Counted from the stretch's first letter, positions 19,101 to 28,812 are shown. The stretch is 52,871 bases of DNA from Gallionella sp. (GCA_028707275.1 JAQTUP010000011.1:1-52871); one strand, 5' to 3'. The notes: generated from the letters alone by a model not told the origin. Numbers and translations are program-made.

Positions 19101-19189
19101 ATCAGGATGCAGGATGCAGGATACAGGATGCAAAACCAGTTCCTGATTCCCGCCTGAATCCTGAATCCCGATTCCTGAATCCTGTTTTT
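19101..19189. repeat. Imperfect heptamer repeats between sdhB and sdhE
   Basis: The spacer is made of two blocks: (CAGGATG)n-type units at about 19102-19132 and (AATCCTG)n-type units at about 19147-19186. The blocks are inverted relative to each other, so the transcript could fold into a long hairpin. Related units occur at 22152-22178 in the same operon. Confidence 0.75.
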
Positions 19190-19885
19190 TCATACCATGC
19201 GCCTGATCATCATGTCCTTGATATGGCCGATCGCCTCGGTCGGATTGAGCTCTTTCGGGCACACGTCCACGCAGTTCATGATGGTGTGGCAGCGGAATAA
19301 CCGGTACGGATCTTCCAGATCATCGAGCCGTTCAGAGGTTGCCTGGTCGCGCGTGTCGGCGATGAAACGATAAGCTTGCAGCAATCCGGCAGGCCCCACA
19401 AATTTATCCGGATTCCACCAGAACGACGGGCAGGCCGTAGTGCAGCAGCCGCACAGGATGCATTCATACAGCCCGTTCAGATGTTCTCGTTGTGCGGGCG
19501 ACTGCAGGCGTTCGGTTTCAGGTGGCGGATCATTATTGACCAGATAGGGCTTGATCGAATGGTATTGTTTAAAAAACTGCGTCATATCCACGATCAGGTC
19601 GCGTATCACCGGTAAGCCTGGCAGCGGCCGCAATTCCACCGGCTCCTTCAATGAGGACAACGGCGTGATGCACGCCAGGCCATTGCGGCCATTGATGTTC
19701 ATCGCATCCGAGCCGCACACCCCCTCGCGGCAGGACTTGCGCAAGCTGAGGCTGTCGTCCTGCTCTTTCAACAACAGCAAGGCATCGAGCAGCATTTTGC
19801 CTGCCGGTTCGACGGGAAGCTCATACGACTGCATGTACGGCGCAGCGTCCGTTTCAGGGTTGTAGCGATAAATACGAAATTTCAT
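19190..19885 (-). CDS. sdhB: Succinate dehydrogenase iron-sulfur subunit
   Basis: This subunit carries electrons from SdhA to the membrane quinone site of complex II. The 231-aa protein has the [2Fe-2S] motif CREGVCGSD (Cys52, Cys57, then Asp at the position where many ferredoxins have Cys) and Cys72. The C-terminal domain has CILCGCCTTACP and the CxxxC-type motif CVDVCP for the [4Fe-4S] and [3Fe-4S] centres. The gene order is normal, except that a DUF3617 gene is wedged between sdhA and sdhB. Confidence 0.97.
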   Translation of the reverse strand: MKFRIYRYNPETDAAPYMQSYELPVEPAGKMLLDALLLLKEQDDSLSLRKSCREGVCGSDAMNINGRNGLACITPLSSLKEPVELRPLPGLPVIRDLIVDMTQFFKQYHSIKPYLVNNDPPPETERLQSPAQREHLNGLYECILCGCCTTACPSFWWNPDKFVGPAGLLQAYRFIADTRDQATSERLDDLEDPYRLFRCHTIMNCVDVCPKELNPTEAIGHIKDMMIRRMV

Positions 19886-19939
19886 TACACGTCCCGGGAT
19901 ATAAAACTTGGCAAAATTGTTCAGTCTGAATACCGCACA

Positions 19940-20338
19940 TCACTTTGCCTGACATCGGCCTATGAGTCGACCGGATATAAACTGGGTCATTTGCATGTTC
20001 TGCATCGACAGTTTTATTGATCCCTTCATGGTATCTTTGCTCCGTGTCATCTCCCCGCTGCCGTCCATCGCATCGCGACCCGTGCAACGCATCTTCCACC
20101 GGGTGGTATTGCCGGAAAAGGTGACATCGGTCATCTCACAATTTTTCTGCTCAGGCGCCGTCTGCGGTTGATAAGCATCACTCTTGACGACGCACGCTGT
20201 ATGCACGACCGCTGGCATCGACATTCCCGGCATATCCGTTTTGCTGGTCATTTCCCACAATTCGTCGCTACCTGCCGCCATAACCGAAGCAGGAACCATC
20301 ACCGCCAGCACCAACCACCCTGATAATCGTTTTTTCAC
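19940..20338 (-). CDS. DUF3617 family periplasmic protein
   Basis: The 132-aa product has a signal peptide (cleavage after SVMA, residue 21) and the DUF3617 pattern: DELWEMTSKTDMPGMSMP, a conserved Cys pair (TACV, KNCEMTD), FSGNTTRWKMRCTG, then a C-terminal GRCQ. The start codon is GTG at 20338, with a strong AAGGAG 8 nt upstream. The function of the family is unknown. It lies 36 bp after sdhA and 54 bp before sdhB in the same direction, so it should be co-transcribed with complex II genes. Confidence 0.8.
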   Translation of the reverse strand: MKKRLSGWLVLAVMVPASVMAAGSDELWEMTSKTDMPGMSMPAVVHTACVVKSDAYQPQTAPEQKNCEMTDVTFSGNTTRWKMRCTGRDAMDGSGEMTRSKDTMKGSIKLSMQNMQMTQFISGRLIGRCQAK

Positions 20339-20374
20339 GCTGATATCTCCTTGTTTTGATTAAACAACGATCCA

Positions 20375-22138
20375 TTAGTAGACTCTTGCCTTGAGCGGGA
20401 ATGAGTCCACGGTCAGGGGCTTTAGGCGCACAGGCTTGTAATCCAGACGATTGTCTTCGGAAAAATACAGGCTGTGCTTCAACCAGTTCACGTCGTCCCG
20501 CAGCGGATAATCATCGCGGGCATGCGCGCCGCGACTCTCACGGCGGGCCTCTGCCGCGACCATCGTCGCCTGGGCGACTTCGATCAGGTTATCGAGTTCC
20601 AGCGCCTCGATGCGCGCGGTATTGAACACGCGGCTCTTGTCCTGAATCTCAGTATGCGCGACGCGTTCGGCCACCTCTTTGATATTGACCACCCCCGCGC
20701 TCAGCAACTCGGGGAAACGGAACACGCCGCAATGCTTTTGCATGGTTTTTCGCATGGAGTCCCCCACGTCGGCAACACGCTCGCCACCCTTCTGGTTTTC
20801 CAGACGAGCCAGCCTGGCCAGCGGGCGCTCGGCAGCGTCGACCGGCAAAGGCTTCGGGTGAGGATGGCCTTTCAAGTCTTCGATGATCTGGCGACCGGCT
20901 TCCCGCCCGAACACCAGCAAATCCAGCAAGGAATTGCAGCCCAGACGATTCGCCCCGTGCACCGACACACAGGCGCATTCGCCTACGGCGTACAGGCCAT
21001 GCACGATTTCATCGGGTCCTGTCTTGTAGGGCGCGACCACCTGACCATGATAATTGGTCGGAATTCCGCCCATCATGTAATGCGCCGTCGGCACGACGGG
21101 AATCGGATGCCGGGCAGGATCGACATGGGCAAATTTCAGCGCGATTTCGCGTATGCCAGGCAGGCGCTGGCGGATCACGTCGTCACCTAAATGGTCGAGC
21201 TTGAGCAGGACGTGATCGCCGTCTGGCCCGCAGCCGCGCCCCTCGTTGATTTCTATCGTCATGGCGCGCGACACCACATCGCGACTGGCCAAATCCTTGG
21301 CGTTCGGCGCATATTTGGGCATGAATCGTTCGCCATCCTTGTTCACCAGGTAACCGCCCTCGCCTCTGACCCCTTCGGTGATCAGCACCCCTGCGCCATA
21401 CACCCCGGTCGGGTGAAACTGAAAAAATTCCATATCTTCGAGCGGGATCCCGGCACGCGCGGCCATGCCCAGTCCGTCGCCGGTGTTGATAAAGGCGTTA
21501 GTGCTCGAATGAAAGATGCGTCCTGCGCCCCCCGTGGCAAACAGCGTGGCGCGCGCGGCAAACATCATCACTTCGCCTGTTTCGATTTCCATCGCGGTCA
21601 CGCCCAGCACATCGCCCTCTTCATCTCGGATCAAATCCAGCGCCATCCATTCGATGAAAAAATTGGTATTGGCTTTGACGTTCTGCTGATACAGGGTGTG
21701 CAGCAGGGCGTGTCCCGTGCGATCGGCCGCAGCACAGGCGCGCTGCACCGGATTCTTGCCGTAATCTTGCATGTGACCGCCAAAGGGGCGCTGATAAATC
21801 TTGCCGCTGTCCAGACGATCAAACGGCATGCCGTAATGCTCCAGCTCATACACCACTTCAGGGGCGGCGCGGCACATGAACTCAATGGCATCCTGGTCTC
21901 CCAGATAATCCGAGCCTTTGACCGTGTCGTACATGTGCCAGTGCCAGTTATCCTCGTTGACATTGCCAAGACTGGCCGCGATGCCGCCCTGTGCCGCGAC
22001 GGTATGCGAACGGGTGGGGAACACCTTGGAGAGCACGGCGACTTTAAGCCCCGCTTCGGCCAGTTGCAACGCGGCACGCATCCCGGAACCCCCGGCTCCT
22101 ATCACCACCACATCAAATGTTCGTTTTGCGATTGCCAT
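20375..22138 (-). CDS. sdhA: Succinate dehydrogenase flavoprotein subunit
   Basis: This subunit oxidises succinate to fumarate at a covalently bound FAD. The 587-aa protein starts with a Rossmann motif ([18 protein letters not shown]). It carries the FAD-linking His in [10 protein letters not shown] and the substrate-site segments HPTGVYGAG and the Arg-containing RGEGGYLV. The C-terminal end [10 protein letters not shown] through [10 protein letters not shown] is typical of proteobacterial SdhA. It lies 40 bp after sdhD. Confidence 0.98.
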   Translation of the reverse strand: MAIAKRTFDVVVIGAGGSGMRAALQLAEAGLKVAVLSKVFPTRSHTVAAQGGIAASLGNVNEDNWHWHMYDTVKGSDYLGDQDAIEFMCRAAPEVVYELEHYGMPFDRLDSGKIYQRPFGGHMQDYGKNPVQRACAAADRTGHALLHTLYQQNVKANTNFFIEWMALDLIRDEEGDVLGVTAMEIETGEVMMFAARATLFATGGAGRIFHSSTNAFINTGDGLGMAARAGIPLEDMEFFQFHPTGVYGAGVLITEGVRGEGGYLVNKDGERFMPKYAPNAKDLASRDVVSRAMTIEINEGRGCGPDGDHVLLKLDHLGDDVIRQRLPGIREIALKFAHVDPARHPIPVVPTAHYMMGGIPTNYHGQVVAPYKTGPDEIVHGLYAVGECACVSVHGANRLGCNSLLDLLVFGREAGRQIIEDLKGHPHPKPLPVDAAERPLARLARLENQKGGERVADVGDSMRKTMQKHCGVFRFPELLSAGVVNIKEVAERVAHTEIQDKSRVFNTARIEALELDNLIEVAQATMVAAEARRESRGAHARDDYPLRDDVNWLKHSLYFSEDNRLDYKPVRLKPLTVDSFPLKARVY

Positions 22139-22151
22139 TATTTTCCCTTAA

Positions 22152-22178
22152 TCGAATCCTGAATCCTGAATCCTGAAT
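22152..22178. repeat. GAATCCT heptamer repeats between sdhD and sdhA
   Basis: Three near-perfect tandem copies of a 7-bp unit fill most of the sdhD-sdhA spacer. The same unit, imperfect, is found between sdhB and sdhE. No start signal is buried in it. Confidence 0.8.
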
Positions 22179-22526
22179 TTACATTCCCCACAGAATCTGT
22201 ACCGACCAGATCGTATATAAAAGCAAAGCCAGTATCACGAGCACATGAATCACCAGACGCACCCCGGCAGGTTTTACGTAATCCATCACAATGTCGCGCA
22301 TGCCTATCCAGGCGTGGTAATACAGACTGATCAAAAACAGCAGGGCAAACGCGCGTACCGGCGCGCTCGCAAAAAGCCCCGTCCAGCCGTCATAACCCGG
22401 ATGAGGATGCAGCCACAGATAGCCCCCCAGCGACAAACTGCCCACAGCCATGACAACGGCCGTGACGCGCTGAATCAACCAGTCGCGCAGCCCGTAATGT
22501 GCGCCGACAACAACACGATTTACCAT
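22179..22526 (-). CDS. sdhD: Succinate dehydrogenase membrane anchor subunit D
   Basis: The 115-aa protein has three membrane helices (about residues 18-37, 52-72 and 88-112). A His in YYHAWIGMRDIVMDY is positioned as a haem b ligand or near-ligand in the second helix. The motif D-Y downstream is typical of SdhD. Its start overlaps the sdhC 3' end by 7 bp. Confidence 0.93.
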   Translation of the reverse strand: MVNRVVVGAHYGLRDWLIQRVTAVVMAVGSLSLGGYLWLHPHPGYDGWTGLFASAPVRAFALLFLISLYYHAWIGMRDIVMDYVKPAGVRLVIHVLVILALLLYTIWSVQILWGM

Positions 22527-22894
22527 AATTTCACCCCGAACAATACCGTCATGAACAAGCTTGCCAGCAGCACGATTTTACTGCTGCGCTGCGCCTGCTT
22601 CAGATTGACGACATAATGCAAATCAATGGCAAGGTAGCGCAGCCCCGCGCAAAAATGGTGTAAAAATGCCCACAACAAACCCAGCAACAGCAGCTTGACC
22701 AGAACATGATCCAGCATCTCCTGCATCCGGGTGTAAGTTTCTACAGAACTCAAGCTGTATTGCAACATCAGCAGTAAAAGGGGGAGCGCTGCGAACAAGG
22801 CCAGGCCGCTTACGCGGTGGAATATTGAAATCAGGCCGGGAAGCGGCAATTTAATCAGATGCAGCGCGAGGTGCTTCGGACGTTTTTTTTGCAT
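22520..22894 (-). CDS. sdhC: Succinate dehydrogenase cytochrome b556 subunit
   Basis: The 124-aa membrane subunit C of complex II has three helices. The quinone-site motif SIFHRVSG (about residues 22-29) and the haem-ligand motif HHFCAGLRYLAIDLHY (about 79-94) are clear. It is the first gene of the sdh operon. The intergenic region shared with mdh carries a candidate promoter on each strand. Confidence 0.95.
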   Translation of the reverse strand: MQKKRPKHLALHLIKLPLPGLISIFHRVSGLALFAALPLLLLMLQYSLSSVETYTRMQEMLDHVLVKLLLLGLLWAFLHHFCAGLRYLAIDLHYVVNLKQAQRSSKIVLLASLFMTVLFGVKLW

Positions 22895-22929
22895 AACCTA
22901 ACCTTTGCCATGACAGAATACTGAACGGC

Positions 22930-22958
22930 ATGTTACACCTTTTGCGTAGCACAACCAA
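22930..22958 (-). promoter_or_regulatory. Candidate promoter of the sdhC operon
   Basis: On the minus strand TTGGTT (22958-22953) and TAACAT (22935-22930) are separated by 17 bp. Matches to consensus are moderate. It overlaps the mdh promoter on the other strand. Confidence 0.4.
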
Positions 22959-22970
22959 AAGTTCTATGAT
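22942..22970 (+). promoter_or_regulatory. Candidate mdh promoter
   Basis: TTGCGT (22942-22947), a 17-bp spacer and TATGAT (22965-22970) form a sigma-70-like promoter. Transcription would start near 22977, giving a leader of about 23 nt with the mdh ribosome-binding site. Confidence 0.5.
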
Positions 22971-22999
22971 GCGAGCACTCCATCCGCTAAGGAACACGC

Positions 23000-23983
23000 A
23001 TGAAAGCCCCGATACGCATCACCATCACAGGCGCAGCAGGTCAAATCGGCTACGCAGCGCTGTTTCGCATCGCCAACGGCGATATGCTGGGACGTGAGCA
23101 ACCGGTTATTTTGCAACTGCTGGACTTGCCGCAGGCACAGGGTATGTTACACGGCGTAAAGATGGAGCTCGAAGATTGCGCGTTTCCGTTGCTGCAACAG
23201 GTCATCATCACCGATGATCCAAAAATCGCTTTCAGGGACACTGAAATCGCACTTCTGATCGGCGCGCGTCCGCGCAGCATCGGCATGGAACGCCGCGATT
23301 TACTCGAAACCAACGGCGCAATTTTTTCGGCGCAAGGCCGGGTTCTCAATGAATATGCGGCGCGCCACGTCAAGGTGCTGGTCGTGGGCAATCCTGCCAA
23401 CACCAATGCGCTGATTGCGATGAAAAATGCACCCGACCTGAATCCTCACAACTTCAGCGCGATGATGCGCCTGGATCACAACCGCGCCATCGGACAGGTT
23501 GCACAAAAGCTGTTCCAGCCTATCCGTGACATCAAGAAGATGATCGTCTGGGGAAATCACTCCGGCACACAATATCCTGACCTAGATCACGCCGAGATAC
23601 GCGGCAGGCAGGTTCGCGACATCCTGCCCGATCAGGACTGGGTGGAACAGGAATTCATCCCCACCGTGCAAAAACGCGGCGCAGCGGTCATGCAGGCGCG
23701 CGGTCTGTCCAGTGCTGCCAGCGCGGCAAATGCGGCAGTCAGTCACGTTCACGACTGGATGCTAAGCTCACACCACAACGACTGGGTGACGATGAGCGTA
23801 CCCTCAGACGGCAGCTATGATATACCTGAAGGCGTGATCTACGGTTTTCCGGTCATCTGCCGCCTGGGGCATTACAGCATCGTACAGGGACTGTCTGTCA
23901 GTCCATCAGGACGCCGACACATGATCGAGAGCCACCAGGAATTGCTCGATGAACGGGAATTTGTGAAGCACCTGCTGGGATAA
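23000..23983 (+). CDS. mdh: Malate dehydrogenase
   Basis: It catalyses NAD-dependent oxidation of malate to oxaloacetate. The 327-aa protein has the Rossmann glycine motif GAAGQIGYA (residues 11-19), the substrate Arg loop [14 protein letters not shown], the motif [13 protein letters not shown] and the catalytic His in [12 protein letters not shown]. These place it in the dimeric cytosolic-type subfamily used by many Betaproteobacteria. AAGGAA precedes the ATG. It is divergent from sdhC, as is common in this class. Confidence 0.97.
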   Translation: MKAPIRITITGAAGQIGYAALFRIANGDMLGREQPVILQLLDLPQAQGMLHGVKMELEDCAFPLLQQVIITDDPKIAFRDTEIALLIGARPRSIGMERRDLLETNGAIFSAQGRVLNEYAARHVKVLVVGNPANTNALIAMKNAPDLNPHNFSAMMRLDHNRAIGQVAQKLFQPIRDIKKMIVWGNHSGTQYPDLDHAEIRGRQVRDILPDQDWVEQEFIPTVQKRGAAVMQARGLSSAASAANAAVSHVHDWMLSSHHNDWVTMSVPSDGSYDIPEGVIYGFPVICRLGHYSIVQGLSVSPSGRRHMIESHQELLDEREFVKHLLG

Positions 23984-24081
23984 CTGATCGCTTTAAACGT
24001 TGGCATATCAACTATGTTCCGAGAGCCGCCCACAGGAATCACAAGCCTGGTGTAAAATGGCGGGTTCACAGGAGGCATGCA

Positions 24082-24390
24082 TTGGAAAATCTCTACAACA
24101 TCCTCGGCGTATCTCCGAGCGCTACCGCTGACGAGATCAAGAAAGCGTACCGCGCTCTTGCGATGCGCCATCATCCGGACAGGAACATGCATCCGGGCAG
24201 TGCTGCCCGGTTCAATGCCATCAAAATGGCCTATGAATTGCTCGCCGACCCTAAAAAAAGAGCCGAATATAACCTGAGCCTGAATAACCGCATCGTTATC
24301 GATGCACAGAGTGAAGCGCGCGCGCTGTGGAACTCACTGTTCATCCGCTGCGAAATCATTATCGGACACGGCTCATCACATCAAGGTTAA
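24082..24390 (+). CDS. Short J-domain (DnaJ-like) protein
   Basis: This 102-aa protein is a nearly bare J domain: residues about 3-66 read NLYNILGVSPSATADEIKKAYRALA, the HPD motif in MRHHPDRN, then FNAIKMAYELLADPKKRAEYN. It should stimulate the ATPase of a DnaK-type Hsp70. There is no G/F-rich, zinc or C-terminal substrate domain. The start is TTG at 24082, with GGAGG ending 6 nt before it; the ATG at 24077 is in another frame. It opens a four-gene plus-strand cluster whose other members I do not recognise. They may be clients or adaptors, which is inference. Confidence 0.85.
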   Translation: MENLYNILGVSPSATADEIKKAYRALAMRHHPDRNMHPGSAARFNAIKMAYELLADPKKRAEYNLSLNNRIVIDAQSEARALWNSLFIRCEIIIGHGSSHQG

Positions 24391-24394
24391 TCTT

Positions 24395-24907
24395 ATGAAA
24401 ACGACACATCCTGAATTCGCCTACCAGTCCCGGGAACTGGGCATCCAGATCGAAGATACCCTGGGCGATCCGCCTGACAGACGGAACTATGCAAAAGTCA
24501 TTCAATCTTTGATCGATGAATTCGCCCGCAGCTCGGCGATCGACGACGTAAACCTGTTGAGTTTTGCGCTGGCAGACCATCTTCGCTTTAACGATCCGGC
24601 AGGACTCCTGGCGCAAAGTACGCAATACGACGGGGACGAGATCGAGGAGATTCTTGCCATGGTCTCATGCGAAAATGGCACTGCCGCAAAAGCATTGACC
24701 AGCGTCGCCTGTGCCAATCCACAACTGGCGCGACGTGCGATCATCACGGCCTTTTTGTACAAAAATCCCCGGCGCTGGTCCGATGAAGATCACTCGCTGG
24801 AGACGCTGCAAAAGAGCGAATCGGGCGATGATGAAGACGAGGATCAACTTACACCCGGACTCGATATCGAACACTTGTTCGACTCAAACGGAGATAAAAA
24901 TGTCTGA
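24395..24907 (+). CDS. Uncharacterised protein of the J-domain operon (gene 2)
   Basis: The 170-aa product is predicted soluble and mostly helical, with no signal peptide or membrane segment. The middle (AAKALTSVACANPQLARRAIITAFL) is Ala-rich helix. The C-terminus is strongly acidic (SGDDEDEDQ) and ends DIEHLFDSNGDKNV. AAGG lies 8 nt before the ATG at 24395. It follows the J-domain gene by 4 bp and overlaps the next gene by 8 bp, so it is clearly in the same operon. I do not recognise the family. Confidence 0.75.
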   Translation: MKTTHPEFAYQSRELGIQIEDTLGDPPDRRNYAKVIQSLIDEFARSSAIDDVNLLSFALADHLRFNDPAGLLAQSTQYDGDEIEEILAMVSCENGTAAKALTSVACANPQLARRAIITAFLYKNPRRWSDEDHSLETLQKSESGDDEDEDQLTPGLDIEHLFDSNGDKNV

Positions 24908-25685
24908 TAAAGCCAATTACCCCGCGATCAGCCAACAAGTGACCGAGCTGATTCTGGCAGGCTCCCCGAACCTGGCGGAAGACACCTTCAGCGAGACGGC
25001 AGAGCAGTTCGGCGATTTGGCCATCGTGGAAATTTTAGATGCCATGGCGCCGGAAGTCGCGTCCATGCACCTGTCGGCCTTCGATGGCGGAAAACTGTCA
25101 TTGGCGACGCTGCTGATTTCACCCCGCGCCTGGGCGGATAGCCTGGCATTCTTCGCCGCAGTATGGAACGAAGACATGATTGAGGACGAGCCTGAATTTC
25201 TGGCCGAATCGCTCTTTGCACATATACACGGCGTGTTGTTCGCGAGCGACGATCCGGACAGACGCGCTGCGCTGATCCGAGAGGCGTTATCCACCGACTG
25301 GGGAACCACGGCATTTGCCGCATTGTTCTCGACTGCCATCAACGAGATCGTTGAGCTTGCCAACGAGATCCATGCAAGGGGCGCGAACAGCAGCGGTCAG
25401 ACCTCCTCCGATCACGACATCATTCCGCTGGCTTTAGCCATTGCACGCACCGATACAGATGCCTGGGAGCGTGTGCTGCTGGAACTCTTCCCTGACTGGC
25501 AACCGGACGAAAACGAGCTGAATGTGCGCTCCGACGAAGAGGATGAGCAATACGGCTACGAATATGCCACGCATCGCACGACCGGCGAGTTACTGTTGCG
25601 ACTGCGCAAACAGGTACCCAAAAAAGCACTCGACACGCCCCAACCCGGTGCACGTCCCAGCATGGGAGAGGATATTTTTGCATGA
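24900..25685 (+). CDS. Uncharacterised protein of the J-domain operon (gene 3)
   Basis: The 261-aa protein is soluble, helical and acidic, with no signal peptide. Segments such as LAEDTFSETAEQFGDLAIVEILDAM and FLAESLFAHIHGVLFASDDPDRRAALIREAL suggest stacked amphipathic helices. Near the C-terminus, acidic RSDEEDEQYGYE precedes a basic stretch. Its ATG at 24900 lies inside the previous gene's last codons, with GGAG upstream, which points to translational coupling. No family is recognised; it might be a scaffold or adaptor, but nothing in the sequence shows that. Confidence 0.75.
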   Translation: MSDKANYPAISQQVTELILAGSPNLAEDTFSETAEQFGDLAIVEILDAMAPEVASMHLSAFDGGKLSLATLLISPRAWADSLAFFAAVWNEDMIEDEPEFLAESLFAHIHGVLFASDDPDRRAALIREALSTDWGTTAFAALFSTAINEIVELANEIHARGANSSGQTSSDHDIIPLALAIARTDTDAWERVLLELFPDWQPDENELNVRSDEEDEQYGYEYATHRTTGELLLRLRKQVPKKALDTPQPGARPSMGEDIFA

Positions 25686-25702
25686 TGCGAAACTGAACGC
25701 CC

Positions 25703-26578
25703 ATGAAACTCGCCAGCATCACCACACGACAACCCCATTTGGTGCGCGCGCTCGAAACACTTGCAAGGCAGGCGGATCACGAGGCGGCAGCGCAGACGCT
25801 GCTGCAAGAGCTATCCGGCATCACCGTGCTTGTCGCCCGAAAATTCACCAACGACAGGACTGCGGACGGATTGCTCGAAGCATTCTACCTCACCACGGGG
25901 TGCGTCTCACTGGGCATCAGCCAGGCACCCATTGCTCACGACGATGATTCCGAATTAGCCCTCCTGCTGAACCTGGGGGCAGAACAGGTCTTTCAGACGG
26001 GATTTCGTCATATCAGGGAACTGGCCGCGCTACCCGCTCAAACCCTGGTATCCGACTTTGACAGCGACCCGTATATCCAGCAGCGCAATATCAAGGCGCT
26101 GTTCACGGAACTTTGTCGCGTCGAGCCTGCCACAGCCTGGGCGGGGGACGACGCCTACAAAAAAGAGTTGCTGATCCGGCAAGAGAATCAGACTGTCATT
26201 GACTGCGCCAAATGGTTGCGCAAAAAACATCATGCAGGCGCTGTAAAAGAGGCCGATCTTGATGCCAATGCGGTCATCGCCATCGCTGTCATTTTCGCCA
26301 TTTCAGGGGAGATGCGCATCGTCGCCCGCACCGCTCAAAAAGAAATCGAGAACCTGATCCGCAAAGTACGCGCCGCCGGAACAACAGACATCGAAATCAA
26401 CTGGCAGCAATGGCTGAGTGCTATCCCGGGCGAATATCACGCGATCCTGCGCGAACGCATGGACACCTGCAGAAACACCATCATCAAAAAAATCCTCTCC
26501 AGAACAAATATCAAAACCGTCGTCACCGAAATACAAAACTGTTACGCGGGGCTGGAACAGGATGTCGAATACGACTGA
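25703..26578 (+). CDS. Uncharacterised protein of the J-domain operon (gene 4)
   Basis: The 291-aa protein begins 17 bp after gene 3. It is soluble, mostly helical, with no signal peptide; one hydrophobic stretch (AVIAIAVIFAISGEM, about residues 190-204) is too short and too polar at its ends to be a sure membrane segment. The C-terminal third is basic (RMDTCRNTIIKKILSRTNIK). No motif of a known enzyme is visible. The Shine-Dalgarno is weak. A strong bidirectional terminator 62 bp downstream closes the operon. Confidence 0.75.
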   Translation: MKLASITTRQPHLVRALETLARQADHEAAAQTLLQELSGITVLVARKFTNDRTADGLLEAFYLTTGCVSLGISQAPIAHDDDSELALLLNLGAEQVFQTGFRHIRELAALPAQTLVSDFDSDPYIQQRNIKALFTELCRVEPATAWAGDDAYKKELLIRQENQTVIDCAKWLRKKHHAGAVKEADLDANAVIAIAVIFAISGEMRIVARTAQKEIENLIRKVRAAGTTDIEINWQQWLSAIPGEYHAILRERMDTCRNTIIKKILSRTNIKTVVTEIQNCYAGLEQDVEYD

Positions 26579-26639
26579 AGATCCATCGCAAGAGTCCCGG
26601 ATTTTGTGCAAACGGAATTCATTTTCTTGAACCAAAAAA

Positions 26640-26667
26640 ATAAAAACCCGCCGAAGCGGGTTTTTAT
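26640..26667. terminator. Bidirectional intrinsic terminator between the J-domain operon and pnp
   Basis: The stem ATAAAAACCCGC / GCGGGTTTTTAT with a CGAA loop is followed by T-runs on both strands. It would serve the plus-strand operon and pnp from the other side. Confidence 0.9.
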
Positions 26668-26686
26668 TTAACCAAAACAACGACCG

Positions 26687-28792
26687 TTACTCGGCGATAG
26701 ATGCGCCCGGCAGTTCATTGGCAACCAGCAAAGCCTTCATGGAAAGCTTCATACGACCCCGGTCGTCCAGCTCCAGCAGCTTGACACGCACGACCTGACC
26801 TTCTTTGAGGTAGTCGCCCACGCTGTTGACGCGCTCATGTGCGATCTGGGAAATGTGCAGCAATCCATCCTTACCCGGCAGAATGTTGATCAACGCACCG
26901 AAATCCAGCAACTTGACAACCGGACCTTCGTAGATCTTGCCCACTTCGACATCCATCGCGATATCTTCGATGCGTTTCTTGGCCAACTCACCCGCTTCGC
27001 CATTCACGCTGGAGATAGTGATATTGCCTGCATCGTCGATGTCGATGGTCGTGCCCGTCTCTTCAGTCAGCGCACGGATCACCGCACCGCCCTTGCCGAT
27101 TACGTCGCGAATCTTTTCCGGATTGATCTTCATCTTGATCATGCGCGGTGCGAATTCAGAAACTTCGCTGCGTGCGCCTGACATGGAATCCTTCATCAGC
27201 CCCAGAATGTGCATGCGGCCTTCCTTCGCCTGGCTCAGTGCTGCCTGCATGATTTCGCGGGTAATGCCGTTGATCTTGATATCCATCTGCAAGGCGGTAA
27301 TCCCGGCCTCCGATCCTGCCACCTTGAAGTCCATATCGCCCAGGTGATCTTCATCGCCCAGAATATCGGTCAATACGGCAAAACGGTTGCCTTCCTTGAT
27401 CAGACCCATCGCGATACCGGCCACATGCGCCTTGAGCGGCACACCTGCATCCAGCATGGACAAGCAACCGCCGCACACTGACGCCATCGAACTGGAACCA
27501 TTCGATTCGGTAATTTCAGACACGATACGGATTGCATATCCAAAATCTTCTTCGCTGGGCAGAACGGCGACTAACGCGCGCTTGGCCAGACGACCGTGAC
27601 CGATTTCACGACGTTTGGGCGAACCTACGCGTCCTGTTTCGCCGGTCGCATATGGAGGGAAGTTGTAATGCAGCATAAAACGGTCGGTGTACTCACCTTG
27701 CAGGGCGTCGATCTTCTGTGCATCACGCATGCTGCCCAGTGTCGCGACAACAATCGCCTGTGTCTCACCACGGGTGAACAAGGCAGAGCCGTGTGTGCGC
27801 GGCAATACGCCATTGCGGATGGTGATTTGACGCACGGTGCGCGTATCGCGACCATCGATGCGCGGCTCACCGCTCAAAATCTGGCCGCGAACAATTTTAG
27901 CTTCCAGCGCGCCGAACAATTCGTTGACGTGATTTTTTTCAAGATCAGGCGAAACAGCGGCCATCACTTTGGCGTGAATCGCAGAAAGCGCTTCGGTACG
28001 TTCCTGCTTGGAACGTATTGCATAGGCCTGCTGCAAATCGGCTTCGGCCAGTTCTGCGATCTGAGCAATCAGCGCTTCATTCTTGGCAGGAGCAACCCAA
28101 TCCCAATCTTCCGCGCCGACCGCGTCAGCCATTTCATTGATCGCGGCAATCACGACCTGCATCTGTTCGTGACCGAACATCACCGCGCCCAGCATCACTT
28201 CTTCTGACAACTGATCAGCTTCGGATTCAACCATCAGCACCGCACGATCAGTTCCGGCAACCACCAGATCCATTGCCGAAGTCTTGAGTTCAGCAGCGGT
28301 TGGATTGAGCAGGTACTGACCATCGACATAACCCACGCGAGCAGCGCCTATCGGGCCATCGAAAGGAATACCCGAGATAGCTAAAGCTGCGGATGCGCCG
28401 ATCAGGGATGGAATATCTGAATCGATCTCGCTGTCGGACGATATGACCGTCGCGATGATTTGTACTTCGTTATAAAAACTCTCAGGAAACAAGGGGCGCA
28501 GCGGACGGTCGATCAGACGGGACGTCAGAATTTCCTTTTCGCTTGCGCGGCCTTCGCGCTTGAAAAAACTGCCGGGGATTTTGCCTGCCGCATAGGTCTT
28601 TTCCTGATAGTCTACTGTCAGCGGGAAAAAATCCTGATCAGGTTTGGCATCCTTGCGTCCGACCACGGTGACCAGCACCACGGTATCATCCAGACTGACC
28701 AAAACTGCACCGCTCGCCTGACGGGCGATTTCGCCTGTTTCAAGCGTAAGCTGATGCTTACCGAACGCTATTGTTTTTTTGAAATAACTCAA
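26687..28792 (-). CDS. pnp: Polynucleotide phosphorylase
   Basis: This 3'-5' exoribonuclease uses phosphate and acts in mRNA decay, often in the RNA degradosome. The 701-aa protein has two RNase PH domains ([17 protein letters not shown]; later [19 protein letters not shown]), then KH ([20 protein letters not shown]) and S1 domains ([27 protein letters not shown]). The start is most likely TTG at 28792 ([13 protein letters not shown]), with AGAGG just upstream; the ATG at 28825 sits inside a hairpin. It is the last gene of the rimP-to-pnp cluster. Confidence 0.93.
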   Translation of the reverse strand: MSYFKKTIAFGKHQLTLETGEIARQASGAVLVSLDDTVVLVTVVGRKDAKPDQDFFPLTVDYQEKTYAAGKIPGSFFKREGRASEKEILTSRLIDRPLRPLFPESFYNEVQIIATVISSDSEIDSDIPSLIGASAALAISGIPFDGPIGAARVGYVDGQYLLNPTAAELKTSAMDLVVAGTDRAVLMVESEADQLSEEVMLGAVMFGHEQMQVVIAAINEMADAVGAEDWDWVAPAKNEALIAQIAELAEADLQQAYAIRSKQERTEALSAIHAKVMAAVSPDLEKNHVNELFGALEAKIVRGQILSGEPRIDGRDTRTVRQITIRNGVLPRTHGSALFTRGETQAIVVATLGSMRDAQKIDALQGEYTDRFMLHYNFPPYATGETGRVGSPKRREIGHGRLAKRALVAVLPSEEDFGYAIRIVSEITESNGSSSMASVCGGCLSMLDAGVPLKAHVAGIAMGLIKEGNRFAVLTDILGDEDHLGDMDFKVAGSEAGITALQMDIKINGITREIMQAALSQAKEGRMHILGLMKDSMSGARSEVSEFAPRMIKMKINPEKIRDVIGKGGAVIRALTEETGTTIDIDDAGNITISSVNGEAGELAKKRIEDIAMDVEVGKIYEGPVVKLLDFGALINILPGKDGLLHISQIAHERVNSVGDYLKEGQVVRVKLLELDDRGRMKLSMKALLVANELPGASIAE

Positions 28793-28812
28793 GATAGACC
28801 TCTTTTGACATG

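Noticed and set aside
19101..19189. Short tandem repeats considered as a CRISPR array
   Set aside because: Units are about 7 bp without unique spacers, and no cas genes are present in the window.
21191..22162. 323-aa open frame on the plus strand
   Set aside because: It is antisense to sdhA and its His-rich composition is that of a shadow frame.
24077..24277. ATG-started frame at the J-domain locus
   Set aside because: It is out of frame with the J domain; the TTG at 24082 with GGAGG encodes the conserved protein.
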